DNA of 64,000 nt from Candidatus Electronema sp. (GTDB lineage Bacteria; Desulfobacterota; Desulfobulbia; Desulfobulbales; Desulfobulbaceae): contig JAPEVH010000014.1 of assembly GCA_026645415.1 (NCBI GenBank), forward strand, positions 27,839 to 91,838, written 5' to 3'. Every line of letters starts with the position of its first letter. Position 1 is the stretch's first letter. A program made the position numbers and the translations under genes. The notes below the pieces were generated by a model. It was not told the DNA's origin. It was given only the letters and a program-made list of their open reading frames with translations, and made no database searches. Positions 7,825 to 16,490 of the stretch are shown here, piece by piece.

Positions 7825-8622
7825 GTGAACGAAACAGATCTGCTGGAAGTGCTGGAAACAGAACAGGTTCCCGGTGCAACATTTGATGTTGTTCAATATA
7901 AGCGGCTAAAAGGATCAGATAATCTTTACGTAGCAGAAAAGGTTTTTTTTGCCAACAAGGCAAATATTCACCTCAAGATGATCCGCGTTACGCTGGAGCG
8001 AAGTGAAGTCTTGATCGAGCCAGGCGCGCTCTATTTTATGAAAGGTGACTTGCATCTGGAATCTGATATGCAACAGGGACTGAGCAAGGGCCTGATGCGC
8101 AAGTTCACCACTGGGGAAACCCTGTTTCAATCCCGCATCAAAGGAACTGGCGAAGTTTACTTAGAACCGACCTTTGGTCATTATTCCCTGTTTAACATTG
8201 AAGAGGATGCTATCATTGTTGACAAAGGCGCATTCTACTGCGCTTCTGCTGGGATGAAAGTCAGTGCCAAGATGCAGAGCAATATTTCCAGTGCCTTGTT
8301 CGGCGGGGAAGGACTTTTCCAGACCCAGATCAAAGGCAGCGGGGTGGTGGTGCTGGTTTCTCCTGTTCCTACAGATGAGTTGATGATTTATCAGCTTGCT
8401 CCAAAAGAAAAGCTCTCGGTGGATGGCAGCTTTGCCTTTGCGAGAACAGCCAGCGTTGAATTTCATGCAGAAAAGTCAGGCAAAAGTCTGTTCCAATCCG
8501 TCACCAGCGGCGAAGGCTTGCTACAAACCTTTACCGGGCCGGGTGTGGTCTGGCTTGCTCCAACCGAAGAAGTGTACAAACGTTTAGGCTCGTTGAGCAC
8601 TGGTTTTAACTCTGGCCGATAA
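7825..8622 (+). CDS. AIM24-family protein
   Basis: A 265-residue AIM24 (DUF124) protein. The repeated beta-strand pattern of the family is evident, with three related segments ending GLMRKFTTGETLFQSRIKG, ALFGGEGLFQTQIKG and SLFQSVTSGEGLLQTF. I chose the GTG at 7825 because AAGGAG lies 6 bases before it; an ATG at 7792 would overlap the SIR2 gene and has no ribosome site. Bacterial AIM24 proteins occur in Ter-type loci, but their biochemical role is unclear. Composition returns to that of the Ter genes here, so the preceding SIR2 block looks inserted. Confidence 0.85.
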   Translation: MNETDLLEVLETEQVPGATFDVVQYKRLKGSDNLYVAEKVFFANKANIHLKMIRVTLERSEVLIEPGALYFMKGDLHLESDMQQGLSKGLMRKFTTGETLFQSRIKGTGEVYLEPTFGHYSLFNIEEDAIIVDKGAFYCASAGMKVSAKMQSNISSALFGGEGLFQTQIKGSGVVVLVSPVPTDELMIYQLAPKEKLSVDGSFAFARTASVEFHAEKSGKSLFQSVTSGEGLLQTFTGPGVVWLAPTEEVYKRLGSLSTGFNSGR

Positions 8623-8658
8623 GCAGCTTCCTCTTAGAACCCATCCGCAGGAGTACGC

Positions 8659-9297
8659 ATGTCTCGTAGGTTGCCAATTTATATTGCCATTGACACTTCC
8701 GGGTCTATGAACGGCGAAGCCATTCAGTCCGTTAATGTCGGTATTCAAGCAATGCTCACCGCCTTGCGCCAAGACCCACACGCCCTTGATTCGGTTTATC
8801 TCTCTGTCATTACCTTTGATATTCAAGTCAAAGAACTCTTTCCCTTAACGCCTCTTTCGCAAGTACAGATTGGCGAAATAACCTGTCCCAAGTCCGGGCC
8901 GACTTGCACCGGCGAAGTCTTAGCCCTGATTGTTAACCGGGTTAAGCGGGACATCATGCACAGTACAAACGAGCGCAAGGGTGACTGGCGGCCTATGCTC
9001 TTCCTGATGACTGACGGCAGCCCTTCGGATATTGCCCGTTATAATGAAATACTGCCGCAGGTGAAGAACTGTCAGTTTGGCAAGATCATTGCCTGTGCTG
9101 CTGGCCCAAAAGCCAAGCTCGACCAGCTCAAGCGCTTGACTGACACCGTGGTCAGCCTTGACACCACAGACAGCACAGCCTTTGCCAGCTTCTTTAAATG
9201 GGTTTCTGCCAGCGTGGAAATGCGCAGCGTTGGCATTGGGGCTGGTTCTTCGGACGTGCTGCCCCCGCCGCCCGCTGAAATCCAGATCGTTCTCTAA
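8659..9297 (+). CDS. TerY-like von Willebrand factor A protein 2
   Basis: A 212-residue paralog of the first vWA protein with intact MIDAS residues: D12-x-S14-x-S16 (IDTSGSMNG), a threonine in GPTCTGEVL and MTDGSPSD. The tail ends SDVLPPPPAEIQIVL, closely matching the tail of vWA protein 1. AGGAG lies upstream, and the third vWA gene begins 12 bases after its stop, so they form one transcription unit. Likely role: metal-dependent scaffold partner of the phosphatase and kinase of this locus. Confidence 0.88.
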   Translation: MSRRLPIYIAIDTSGSMNGEAIQSVNVGIQAMLTALRQDPHALDSVYLSVITFDIQVKELFPLTPLSQVQIGEITCPKSGPTCTGEVLALIVNRVKRDIMHSTNERKGDWRPMLFLMTDGSPSDIARYNEILPQVKNCQFGKIIACAAGPKAKLDQLKRLTDTVVSLDTTDSTAFASFFKWVSASVEMRSVGIGAGSSDVLPPPPAEIQIVL

Positions 9298-9309
9298 AGG
9301 AGAAAGATT

Positions 9310-10365
9310 ATGCGCCGTCTGCCGGTTTTTCTTGTCCTTGATGTTTCTGATTCCATGATCGGTGAGCCGTTGCAGCATCTGGAGCAGGGCCTTGATCAGC
9401 TCATCAGCAAGCTGCGCCAGAATCCTCATGCCTTAGAAACGGTTTTTCTCTCGGTCATTGCCTTTGCTGGCAAAGCAAAAACACTGGTGCCGTTAGTTGA
9501 TCTGCCGACGTTCTATTCGCCGCGCTTGCCCTTGGGTTCAGGCACGGCTCTTGGTCGGGCGTTGACCTGTCTGATGGAAGAAATAGACCGACAGGTGCAG
9601 CCAACAACAGCAGAGCGCAAAGGCGATTGGAAGCCAATTGTTTATTTGATGACGGACGGCAAGCCCACTGATGACTGGAGCGCGGCGGTCAGAACTTGGC
9701 AGAGCAAGTACAGCAAGCGTGCCCTGCTCACTGCCATTGGCATCGGCAAATATGCTGCCACTGGCATTTTGTCGCAGTTTGCTGATCATGTTCTGACCTA
9801 CAGTGGGGAAAGTAGCGCAGATTTTTCCTCGTTTATTGATTGGATGAGCATGTCGGTGCAGTCGCGCAGCATTATGGTGCAGCAGCAAGGCGAACGCAAT
9901 CAGCCTATTTCCTTGGCCAAGGTGGAAAAGATTTTATCGTTTGCGGAGAATAAGCCAAGTTCTGATGAAGATTTTGCTCTTTTTGTCGGCCGCTGTCAGC
10001 AACGCGGCACCCCGTATCTGCTCAAGTATGAACGTGTGTTTCTTTCTTCGGCTGCCGAGCTGCGCGCAAATGGAGAAAACGGCTGCTGCTACCGAATGAC
10101 TGGCTGTTATCCGATTGATGAAAGCTATTTTGACTGGTCAGCAGCAGTAAATGAACTTGAGGCAAATGTTGATCTCAACAGTTTGATCGGGCAAGCGAGC
10201 TGTCCTTGCTGCGGCAATCCCTCTGCCTTTGGTCTTTGCGCCTGTGGCCGCATCTTTTGCGTTGATGGCTCGGCACGGGCACAGTGTCCTTGGTGCAAGC
10301 AACATCTTGAGTTGGCTCCAGCAGAGAAAGATCAACGTTTTGACATTGTGCGGTCGTTGGGATAA
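9310..10365 (+). CDS. TerY-like vWA protein 3 with C-terminal zinc-binding domain
   Basis: 351 residues. The N-terminal vWA domain has an intact MIDAS: D11-x-S13-x-S15 (LDVSDSMIG), GSGTALGRAL and MTDGKPTDDW. After about residue 205 comes a linker and a cysteine-rich module from about C298 (CPCCGN, then CACGRIFC and CPWC), which should bind zinc. TerY proteins with such C-terminal modules are known in TerY-P systems. It lacks the LPPP tail of the other two vWA proteins, so it probably has a distinct place in the complex. It is the last gene before the degenerate repeat tract. Confidence 0.88.
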   Translation: MRRLPVFLVLDVSDSMIGEPLQHLEQGLDQLISKLRQNPHALETVFLSVIAFAGKAKTLVPLVDLPTFYSPRLPLGSGTALGRALTCLMEEIDRQVQPTTAERKGDWKPIVYLMTDGKPTDDWSAAVRTWQSKYSKRALLTAIGIGKYAATGILSQFADHVLTYSGESSADFSSFIDWMSMSVQSRSIMVQQQGERNQPISLAKVEKILSFAENKPSSDEDFALFVGRCQQRGTPYLLKYERVFLSSAAELRANGENGCCYRMTGCYPIDESYFDWSAAVNELEANVDLNSLIGQASCPCCGNPSAFGLCACGRIFCVDGSARAQCPWCKQHLELAPAEKDQRFDIVRSLG

Positions 10366-10967
10366 AAGATGCTGGTCTATGTGAGGGGATGAGTTTTCGT
10401 TTCTCTGCTGAAACGGGGGAATATAGATGTTTCAACTTAATTTTTTAGATGTTACCATGAATCGTTTCTGCTTAATATTCGTTTTGCTCCTTACAACTGC
10501 AATCAATGCGGTAATAGCTGCATAGCGATGGATAATGAATGCCGTTTTGGATCGAGTTACACACCATCCAGTTATTCATCGGGAAGTATATCATCGAAAC
10601 GCAGTGCTTCTACGATTCATTCATCTTCAGCAACGCCTCAGATGCTCTGTTTCGCATCAGCAAGAGAGCATTTGCGGTTTACAATGGGGCATTCGCAGCT
10701 TCAAGTGAGACGTTCGTTGTTTAAAACGTGATGTTTGCAACTGCGGATGAGGCATTTAATGCTTCAAACGTGCCATTCGATGTATCACATGAGGCATCCG
10801 CAGCGTAAAATACGGCGTTTGATGTTGCGAATGAGATATATGAAACGTCAAATGTGGCATTCGATGTGTCAAACGAGACGTTTGAAGCGTGAAACACGGC
10901 ATTTGAAGCAAGAAACAGGGTATTCTGAGCAGCAAAAATCTCCGAAAAAACAACAAAGGAGCTTGTC
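10366..10967 (+). other. Intergenic region dominated by a 21-bp repeat array
   Basis: About 600 bases with no intact gene between the third vWA gene and the FN3 gene. Roughly the last half is the 21-bp array listed separately. A ribosome site AAGGAG stands at the right end for the FN3 gene. Several short open frames overlap the array on both strands, but their periodic sequence is a product of the repeat. Confidence 0.6.
10632..10925 (+). repeat. Degenerate 14 x 21-bp array with 84-bp higher-order period
   Basis: The tract divides into 14 consecutive 21-base units with an approximate consensus of seven codons, GAT-GTG-TCA-AAC-GAG-GCA-TTT. Read in that phase it gives heptads such as ETSNVAF and DVSNETF. 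Stop codons fall at the third codon of the units at 10716, 10800 and 10884, exactly 84 bases (4 units) apart, and neighbouring units also resemble each other best at that 84-base spacing. Some units are palindromic (TCAAACG-AGA-CGTTTGA). The array is in frame with the downstream FN3 gene and ends 42 bases (two units) before its ATG. It is either a decayed coiled-coil coding tract or a non-coding, structured minisatellite. Confidence 0.8.
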
Positions 10968-11573
10968 ATGGCACGTTTTCCCACCCGTGAAGCAGACATC
11001 AGGACATTGGCGCAGAACATGATTGCTGGGCTGGACGGCAACGCGGATTTTCCTGATCCGCCGGTCGCGTCAAAGGATCTTCAAGATCTGCTGACCGCCT
11101 TCAATGCCTTGGAAGACGCGCAGGTCGCGGCTCAAGCAGCAGCCCAGCAAACCACTGAAGCCAAGCAGACTGGGCTGGACACGCTGACTGCGGCCATGAA
11201 AAAAGACCTCAACTATGCCGACGATGCGGTCAACGGCAATGATGCCAAGCTCGCTGCTCTGGGCTGGAGCGGCAAAGCGGATCCGACCCCGCTTCAGGCA
11301 CCGGGCCAGCCCCGTTCCTTGGAGACAGCCAAAGAGGGGCCGGGCTGGCTTTCTTTAGACTGGAAAAAATCTTCAGACGGCGGTAAAGCAGCCTATTATC
11401 GGATTGAACGGCGGGAATTGCCGGGCGGGGTATGGGCAATGACGAGCACGGCCTTGGAAACAGAGATCACCCTGAACAATCAGGAGCGCGGTAAAGAGTT
11501 TGAATACCGAGTCATTGCGGTTAACAAGGCAGGCGAGAGCGGGCCGAGTAACACGGTGACTGCGGTGCTGTGA
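10968..11573 (+). CDS. Fibronectin type III domain protein
   Basis: 201 residues. The N-terminal half (about 1-100) is helical and Ala/Gln-rich (DAQVAAQAAAQQTTEAKQ) and may form a coiled coil. The C-terminal part (about 112-201) is an FN3 domain: PGQPRSLETAKEGPGWLSLDW, YYRIERRELPGG, and the end motif EYRVIAVNKAGESGPSN. There is no signal peptide or membrane segment, so it is probably cytoplasmic or exported by an unusual route. AAGGAG lies 6 bases before the start and a strong terminator follows, so it closes the preceding transcription unit. Function unknown. Confidence 0.8.
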   Translation: MARFPTREADIRTLAQNMIAGLDGNADFPDPPVASKDLQDLLTAFNALEDAQVAAQAAAQQTTEAKQTGLDTLTAAMKKDLNYADDAVNGNDAKLAALGWSGKADPTPLQAPGQPRSLETAKEGPGWLSLDWKKSSDGGKAAYYRIERRELPGGVWAMTSTALETEITLNNQERGKEFEYRVIAVNKAGESGPSNTVTAVL

Positions 11574-11581
11574 AGCGGTTG

Positions 11582-11612
11582 AGCAGGGTCTGAAGAAGGC
11601 CCTGCTTTTTTT
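11582..11612 (+). terminator. Rho-independent terminator
   Basis: A perfect 7-bp stem AGCAGGG/CCCTGCT is followed by a run of seven T. It ends the Ter/FN3 transcription unit, so the methyltransferase that follows needs its own promoter. Confidence 0.9.
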
Positions 11613-11652
11613 GTCGGGTTCTTCGCATTGCTTTAGACAGGTCAGGGAAACA

Positions 11653-12699
11653 ATGGAATACTGGGAAGAAATAAATAAAGAATTAACCCCTTGGCTTGAT
11701 GTTGAGCTGCACAAGACAGTCATTGATCTTTTTGCAGGCTGCGGCGGTCTGTCGCTCGGCTTTGAAGCCAATGGATTCAACACCATCGGCTATGAAATGG
11801 ATGCGTACGCGGCAGAAACATACAACCGTAACTTGCTTGGAAAATGTGTTCACGAAACGCTGACCGTTAATTGTATCTATCCACCAGCGGAGATTGTCAT
11901 TGGTGGCCCTCCTTGTCAGCCATTCAGCGTGGGCGGCAAGCAGCTTGGTTTGCAAGATGCGCGGGATGGCTTTCCAATTTTTCTGGCAGCAGTCAAACAG
12001 CTTGAGCCGGAAGTTGTGCTGTTTGAAAACGTGCGGGGAATGCTCTATAAAAACAAGTGGTATCTGCAGGAAGTAATAGATGCGCTGGAACGGTTTGGCT
12101 ATCATGTCAAATATGCTCTGCTCAATGCGGTTGACTATAAAGTCCCTCAGAACAGAGAGCGGGTGATTGTGCTTGGCGCAAAGAAGAAAATCGGCCTGCC
12201 AAAGAAGGCAGATAAACGAATTTCTGCTGGACAGGCATTGGGAGAGCTGGCCTTGCAGCACGATGCGTCATCAAAATTTCTCACCGCATCAATGGACAAC
12301 TATGTGGCCAAATATGAAAAAGCCTCGAAATGCGTCAACCCAAGAGACTTGCATTTGCATAAACCAGCCCGGACGCTGACATGCAGGAACTTGGCTGGTT
12401 CGACTGGCGACATGCACAGAATCCGCTTGCAGGATGGAAGAAGAAAGCGGCTGACCGTGCGTGAGGCGGCCCGGCTGCAAAGTTTTCCTGATTGGTTTGA
12501 ATTTGCTGGAACTGAAACGCAGCAGTTCAACCAGATTGGCAATGCGGTTGCACCGTATTTTGCCTTTCATTTGGCACAGCAGGTTAAAAATTATCTGCTT
12601 GGCAATACAGAAAATCACTCTTCATTGAGGGATGCTCGGCAACTCAACCTGTTTGCACATGAAGCAATCTGCCACGAGAAGGTAGGTACATACACTTAA
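11653..12699 (+). CDS. DNA (cytosine-5) methyltransferase
   Basis: 348 residues with the full m5C motif set in order: motif I DLFAGCGGLSLGF, motif IV GGPPCQPFS with the catalytic C88, motif VI ENVRG, motif VIII PQNRERV, motif IX RLTVREAARLQSFPD and motif X QIGNAVAPY. The target-recognition region between VIII and IX is short. The ATG at 11653 was chosen because an upstream in-frame start lies within the terminator. No restriction endonuclease is recognisable next to it, so it is either a solitary enzyme or a marker for the adjacent defence genes. It begins the second foreign block of the Ter locus. Confidence 0.93.
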   Translation: MEYWEEINKELTPWLDVELHKTVIDLFAGCGGLSLGFEANGFNTIGYEMDAYAAETYNRNLLGKCVHETLTVNCIYPPAEIVIGGPPCQPFSVGGKQLGLQDARDGFPIFLAAVKQLEPEVVLFENVRGMLYKNKWYLQEVIDALERFGYHVKYALLNAVDYKVPQNRERVIVLGAKKKIGLPKKADKRISAGQALGELALQHDASSKFLTASMDNYVAKYEKASKCVNPRDLHLHKPARTLTCRNLAGSTGDMHRIRLQDGRRKRLTVREAARLQSFPDWFEFAGTETQQFNQIGNAVAPYFAFHLAQQVKNYLLGNTENHSSLRDARQLNLFAHEAICHEKVGTYT

Positions 12700-12728
12700 C
12701 TGCGGGATGTAAGCAAGAGAGGTGATTT

Positions 12729-14282
12729 ATGAAAAACAACATAGCTGGCTGCTGCATGTTTTTGTATCTGTCAGGGATAATACTTGGGACAGTTGTTTTT
12801 TCCTTATTCCTCCTGACAAAATATCAGCCTACGTTTTCTCGCGTAGCAGAATATCAGCCTCCGCCGAACAATATTCCTGTGTCAAAAGAACCGTGGAAGA
12901 CGATTTCTGTCTCCGGGATTGTGAACTTGCGCACGATGCTACTTGAGGAACGGTTTGACGAGCTGGATACTATTCTTGCCGGTTATCAGCAGGACTTTGA
13001 AAAAGACCCGCTGGATGAATACAAGGTCTTTTCAGCCTATAATGCGTTCTATCTCCATAATCCCTCCTACGAAACTTTATTTAAAAAATGGCTTGCAGCC
13101 GCGCCAGCTCATTATCAGCCCTATCTTGCTATAGCAAAGTATTACGATGCTCGGGCATGGCAGAGCAGAGGGACGGATTGGGCAAAGGATACCTCTGATG
13201 AGCAGTTTAAGGAAATGTATGCCTTTCTTGCCACGGCGGAACAGTATGCAGAAACAGCTCTGGATAAGAACGAAAGGTTGGCTCCTGCTCACAGCCTTCT
13301 GATCGGCATAGCCGAATTAAATGGCAATGACAGGGTGAAAGAGCAGCGCATCAAAAGGAGCAGGGAGCTTTTTCCTTATTCGTTTATGCTGAGGTCATCC
13401 TATATCTGGACAGAGCAGCCGCGCTGGGGAGGCAGTTATGCTGCTATGGCTCAGATTGCAAAGGAGGCTATGCCGTATGCAGGTAAGAATCCCCGGCTTT
13501 TAGCTCTGTACGGCTATATTTACCAGGATCAGGCCGACATGCTGGAACGAGATGATAACTACAAGGAGGCCCTCCACCTGCTAGATCAGGCGATTGCTCT
13601 CGGCGATGTAGCTTCTTTTTATACTGATCGGGCCAGATTCCAAATCTCCTATTTCAACAGGGATGATCTCGCACTAGAGGATATCAATAGGAGTATTTAT
13701 CTTTCAGACACAGACGAAGAAAGCTATCGGATTCGAGCACGAGTCTATTTTGCCAAAGGCGAGTATGAAAAGTCGTTTGCCGATCTTCACACCGCTGAAC
13801 TGCTTTCGCCAGAGAGCAAGAAGATAAAAGAATTTCGGGAATGGGCGGCAAAAAAGCTGGTCTTCCTAGGCTATGAGAAGGCAAAGAAGGATTTGCAGCA
13901 GGGCATTGATTTGTACACGATGGCTCTGCGCTTTGATAGGAACTACGCTGAGACCTATTATTGGAGAAGTCTGGCTTATGACAAACTGAATGATCGCGCT
14001 GCCTCACTCTCTGACATCAAGAATGCCATTCGGCTCAATCCTACTTATTTTGATGCCTATCGAATGCTGGACTATCTGCTTGCCAGAGAGGAAAAGTGGC
14101 CAGAGATTATCCAGTACTGGGACAAGTTCATTGCTTTGAAGCCAAATAACGCAGAAGCCTATTTTGAGCGGTCAGGCACGCATTATCATAACCGGAATAT
14201 GGAACAGGCTATGATTGATCTGAAAAAGGCTTGTGATCTTGGCAGTGAACCTGCTTGTAAGCAGTATGAAAAAGTGAGATGA
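12729..14282 (+). CDS. Membrane-anchored DUF4034/TPR-repeat protein
   Basis: 517 residues. One N-terminal membrane helix (about 10-30, GIILGTVVFSLFLL) with no lipobox, then a helical repeat protein. The middle (SRELFPYSFMLRSSYIW and PRWGGSYAAM) resembles DUF4034, and the C-terminal third holds tandem TPR units (AETYYWRSLAYDKL, AEAYFERSGTHYHNR) ending with a Sel1-like ACDLGSEPACKQY. Probably a scaffold anchored to the inner membrane. It starts 29 bases after the methyltransferase with AGAGAGGTG upstream, so the two could be co-transcribed. A role in defence is suggested only by position. Confidence 0.8.
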   Translation: MKNNIAGCCMFLYLSGIILGTVVFSLFLLTKYQPTFSRVAEYQPPPNNIPVSKEPWKTISVSGIVNLRTMLLEERFDELDTILAGYQQDFEKDPLDEYKVFSAYNAFYLHNPSYETLFKKWLAAAPAHYQPYLAIAKYYDARAWQSRGTDWAKDTSDEQFKEMYAFLATAEQYAETALDKNERLAPAHSLLIGIAELNGNDRVKEQRIKRSRELFPYSFMLRSSYIWTEQPRWGGSYAAMAQIAKEAMPYAGKNPRLLALYGYIYQDQADMLERDDNYKEALHLLDQAIALGDVASFYTDRARFQISYFNRDDLALEDINRSIYLSDTDEESYRIRARVYFAKGEYEKSFADLHTAELLSPESKKIKEFREWAAKKLVFLGYEKAKKDLQQGIDLYTMALRFDRNYAETYYWRSLAYDKLNDRAASLSDIKNAIRLNPTYFDAYRMLDYLLAREEKWPEIIQYWDKFIALKPNNAEAYFERSGTHYHNRNMEQAMIDLKKACDLGSEPACKQYEKVR

Positions 14283-14390
14283 TGCTTTGGAAGTGATTAT
14301 CAGGTAGAGCATGGGTTTATATGGGAAATCTCCATATATCAGCATAACTTGGCAAAAAAACAACATTTTTAATAGGTAATTGATATTGAT

Positions 14391-16487
14391 ATGTATATTT
14401 CAAAACTAAAAATAGAAAATTTCAGAAATTTCAGAAACGCTACAATTGAATTGAACTTCGGCCTTAATATTATCATAGGCCATAACAATTCAGGCAAGAC
14501 TAATCTGCTCAAAGCGTTACAATTTGTATTTGACAGGAGTTTGAGAGAAAAACCAACAATAGATGATTTTAACAAAGATTATGTTGATTTCAAAATGCCG
14601 CCAAGAATAAAAATTACATCTATAATTTCAGAACATGCCAACAAAGACCTAACTGATGACAAGAATGTAGTTTATGATTGGTTGATCAAAGAAGCACCGC
14701 TTTATGAGGCGCAGCTAACTTATGTGTTCTTTCTACCAACAAAACACTTTGATGAATATAAGAAAGAAGTCAGTTTGCTTCAAGATAGCGACGGAAAATA
14801 TGATATTGATAAATGCTATAAGCTAATTGAAAAAAAATTCCTTAAGAAATATATCTCACGGATTTTTGGTGGTAACCCTGAAAGAGAGGAAATTGCAGAC
14901 GCTGATAATCTCAATAGATTTGATTTTCAGTTTTTGGACGCGATACGTGACGCTGAGAAGGAAATGTTTTTCGGCAATAATACGCTACTTAGGGATGTAC
15001 TCAATTATTTCCTTGATTATGATATATCCAATGGAAGCGACTTTGAAGAGCTTGACGAAACGCAAAAAGATGAAATCAAGAATCGGGAAATTGAGTTTAT
15101 AGATAAATCAAAAAAATTACTTGAACATTTAATTAACAGGATCTCAAAAGAAAAAATCCTCGAATATTCCAAGGAAACTGGTGCAGATAAAGGAGGGAGA
15201 CCAAATTTCGATGCAGAAATTATTGAGAAAGAGATGCTTTTTGCATTGCGATTAATAGTTGAAAAGAGTGGATTAAACCTTCCAATCAAGAACAATGGCT
15301 TAGGATACAACAATTTATTGTTCATTGCACTTATCCTCGCGAAAATTCAAATGGAACGTTCAGCTTCAATGGGTGACAATGCTAAAATATTTCCAATTAT
15401 GGCTATTGAAGAACCAGAAGCTCATCTCCATCCATCAATGCAATTCAAATTTTTACAATTTCTTGAAAAGAATATAAATGAGCATAAGCAGGCACGTCAG
15501 GTTTTCATCACCTCACATTCAACACACATCACGTCTGCTGTAGATTTAGATTCCATAATATGCCTTTATGAAGATGTGGATGGTGTCCAGAGAGTCGGTT
15601 ATCCTGGAAGCGTTTTTTCGGATGCAAAAGATGATCAAGATTCTAAAATATATGTAAAAAGATTTCTTGATGCTACAAAGTCTAACATGTTGTTTGCCAA
15701 CCGACTGATCTTTGTAGAGGGTATTTCAGAACAGCTTCTGTTGCCTTGTTTTGCAGCATATATGGAGAAGGAAGAACAGTTGATAAATGAACATGTTTGC
15801 ATAGTGAATGTAGACAGCAGAACTTTTAAGCACTTTTTGAAGTTATTCGAGTTTGATACGGACAAAAAACCGCATGCAATAAATAAGAAAGTGGTCTGTA
15901 TTACAGATGTAGACCCGATAAGAAAGGAAAAAGAACCTGAAGACAATAATAAAAAACGTTGGAAAAAATGCTACCCCTTTGAACTGGACCAAGCTCCAAA
16001 GAACTTTGATTATCAATCCCTGTCAACACATGCAAAGAACCTGAAAGAACGATCTAAAAAGTATAACCATATTGAGATTTACACTGCTCCAGTTGGAGAA
16101 GGTAAAACTTTAGAGTATGAATTAGCTCTAACTAATCCTTCCTGCGAACTGTTAATCACTGACTGTTTCCCGTCAAAAGGCAAAAATCGCGATACATTTT
16201 TCAAGAAGATCATGAAGTCCTATGACGAAGATAAAACATTGGATCAATTAATAGCTCTATGTAATCATGATAATATCATAGAATCAATAAAAGACAGCTC
16301 TTGGGAAGAGCCTAAAAAAAAGAAATCCCTCATAGCCGCATTATATCATGGAGCTATTGAAAACATGAAGGGAGAGCATGCTTTCTATCTTGAAAAAAGA
16401 CTTAGAGATAATCTTGATAGCAAGGAGCGGCAGGAATTTAATGTGCCAGAATACATCAAAAACGCCATAGAGTATATTACAGGATAG
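14391..16487 (+). CDS. gajA: OLD-family ATP-dependent endonuclease (Gabija GajA-like)
   Basis: 698 residues, longer than typical GajA (just under 600). The N-terminal ABC-type ATPase begins MYISKLKIENFRNF and has Walker A GHNNSGKT (30-37), a Walker B-like IMAIEEPEAHLHPS (about 335-350) and FITSHSTHI. The C-terminal TOPRIM nuclease has FVEGISEQLLLP with E443 and CITDVDP with the DxD near residue 507. GajA is a DNA-nicking nuclease whose activity is controlled by nucleotide. A UvrD-type helicase gene follows directly, which is the Gabija arrangement. AT-rich compared with neighbouring Ter genes. OLD nucleases also act in other two-gene systems such as PARIS, but the helicase partner favours Gabija. 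Confidence 0.85.
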   Translation: MYISKLKIENFRNFRNATIELNFGLNIIIGHNNSGKTNLLKALQFVFDRSLREKPTIDDFNKDYVDFKMPPRIKITSIISEHANKDLTDDKNVVYDWLIKEAPLYEAQLTYVFFLPTKHFDEYKKEVSLLQDSDGKYDIDKCYKLIEKKFLKKYISRIFGGNPEREEIADADNLNRFDFQFLDAIRDAEKEMFFGNNTLLRDVLNYFLDYDISNGSDFEELDETQKDEIKNREIEFIDKSKKLLEHLINRISKEKILEYSKETGADKGGRPNFDAEIIEKEMLFALRLIVEKSGLNLPIKNNGLGYNNLLFIALILAKIQMERSASMGDNAKIFPIMAIEEPEAHLHPSMQFKFLQFLEKNINEHKQARQVFITSHSTHITSAVDLDSIICLYEDVDGVQRVGYPGSVFSDAKDDQDSKIYVKRFLDATKSNMLFANRLIFVEGISEQLLLPCFAAYMEKEEQLINEHVCIVNVDSRTFKHFLKLFEFDTDKKPHAINKKVVCITDVDPIRKEKEPEDNNKKRWKKCYPFELDQAPKNFDYQSLSTHAKNLKERSKKYNHIEIYTAPVGEGKTLEYELALTNPSCELLITDCFPSKGKNRDTFFKKIMKSYDEDKTLDQLIALCNHDNIIESIKDSSWEEPKKKKSLIAALYHGAIENMKGEHAFYLEKRLRDNLDSKERQEFNVPEYIKNAIEYITG

Positions 16488-16490
16488 GTG

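Noticed and set aside
10632..10925. CRISPR array
   Set aside because: Units of 21 bases follow each other directly without unique spacers, and they are degenerate.
10721..11041. Periodic open frame on the - strand over the repeat array
   Set aside because: Its xSNxxF periodicity arises because the repeat units are partly palindromic. It overlaps the start of the FN3 gene and has no ribosome site.
11611..11652. Upstream start for the m5C methyltransferase
   Set aside because: It would begin in the T run of the terminator. The ATG at 11653 fits the family better.
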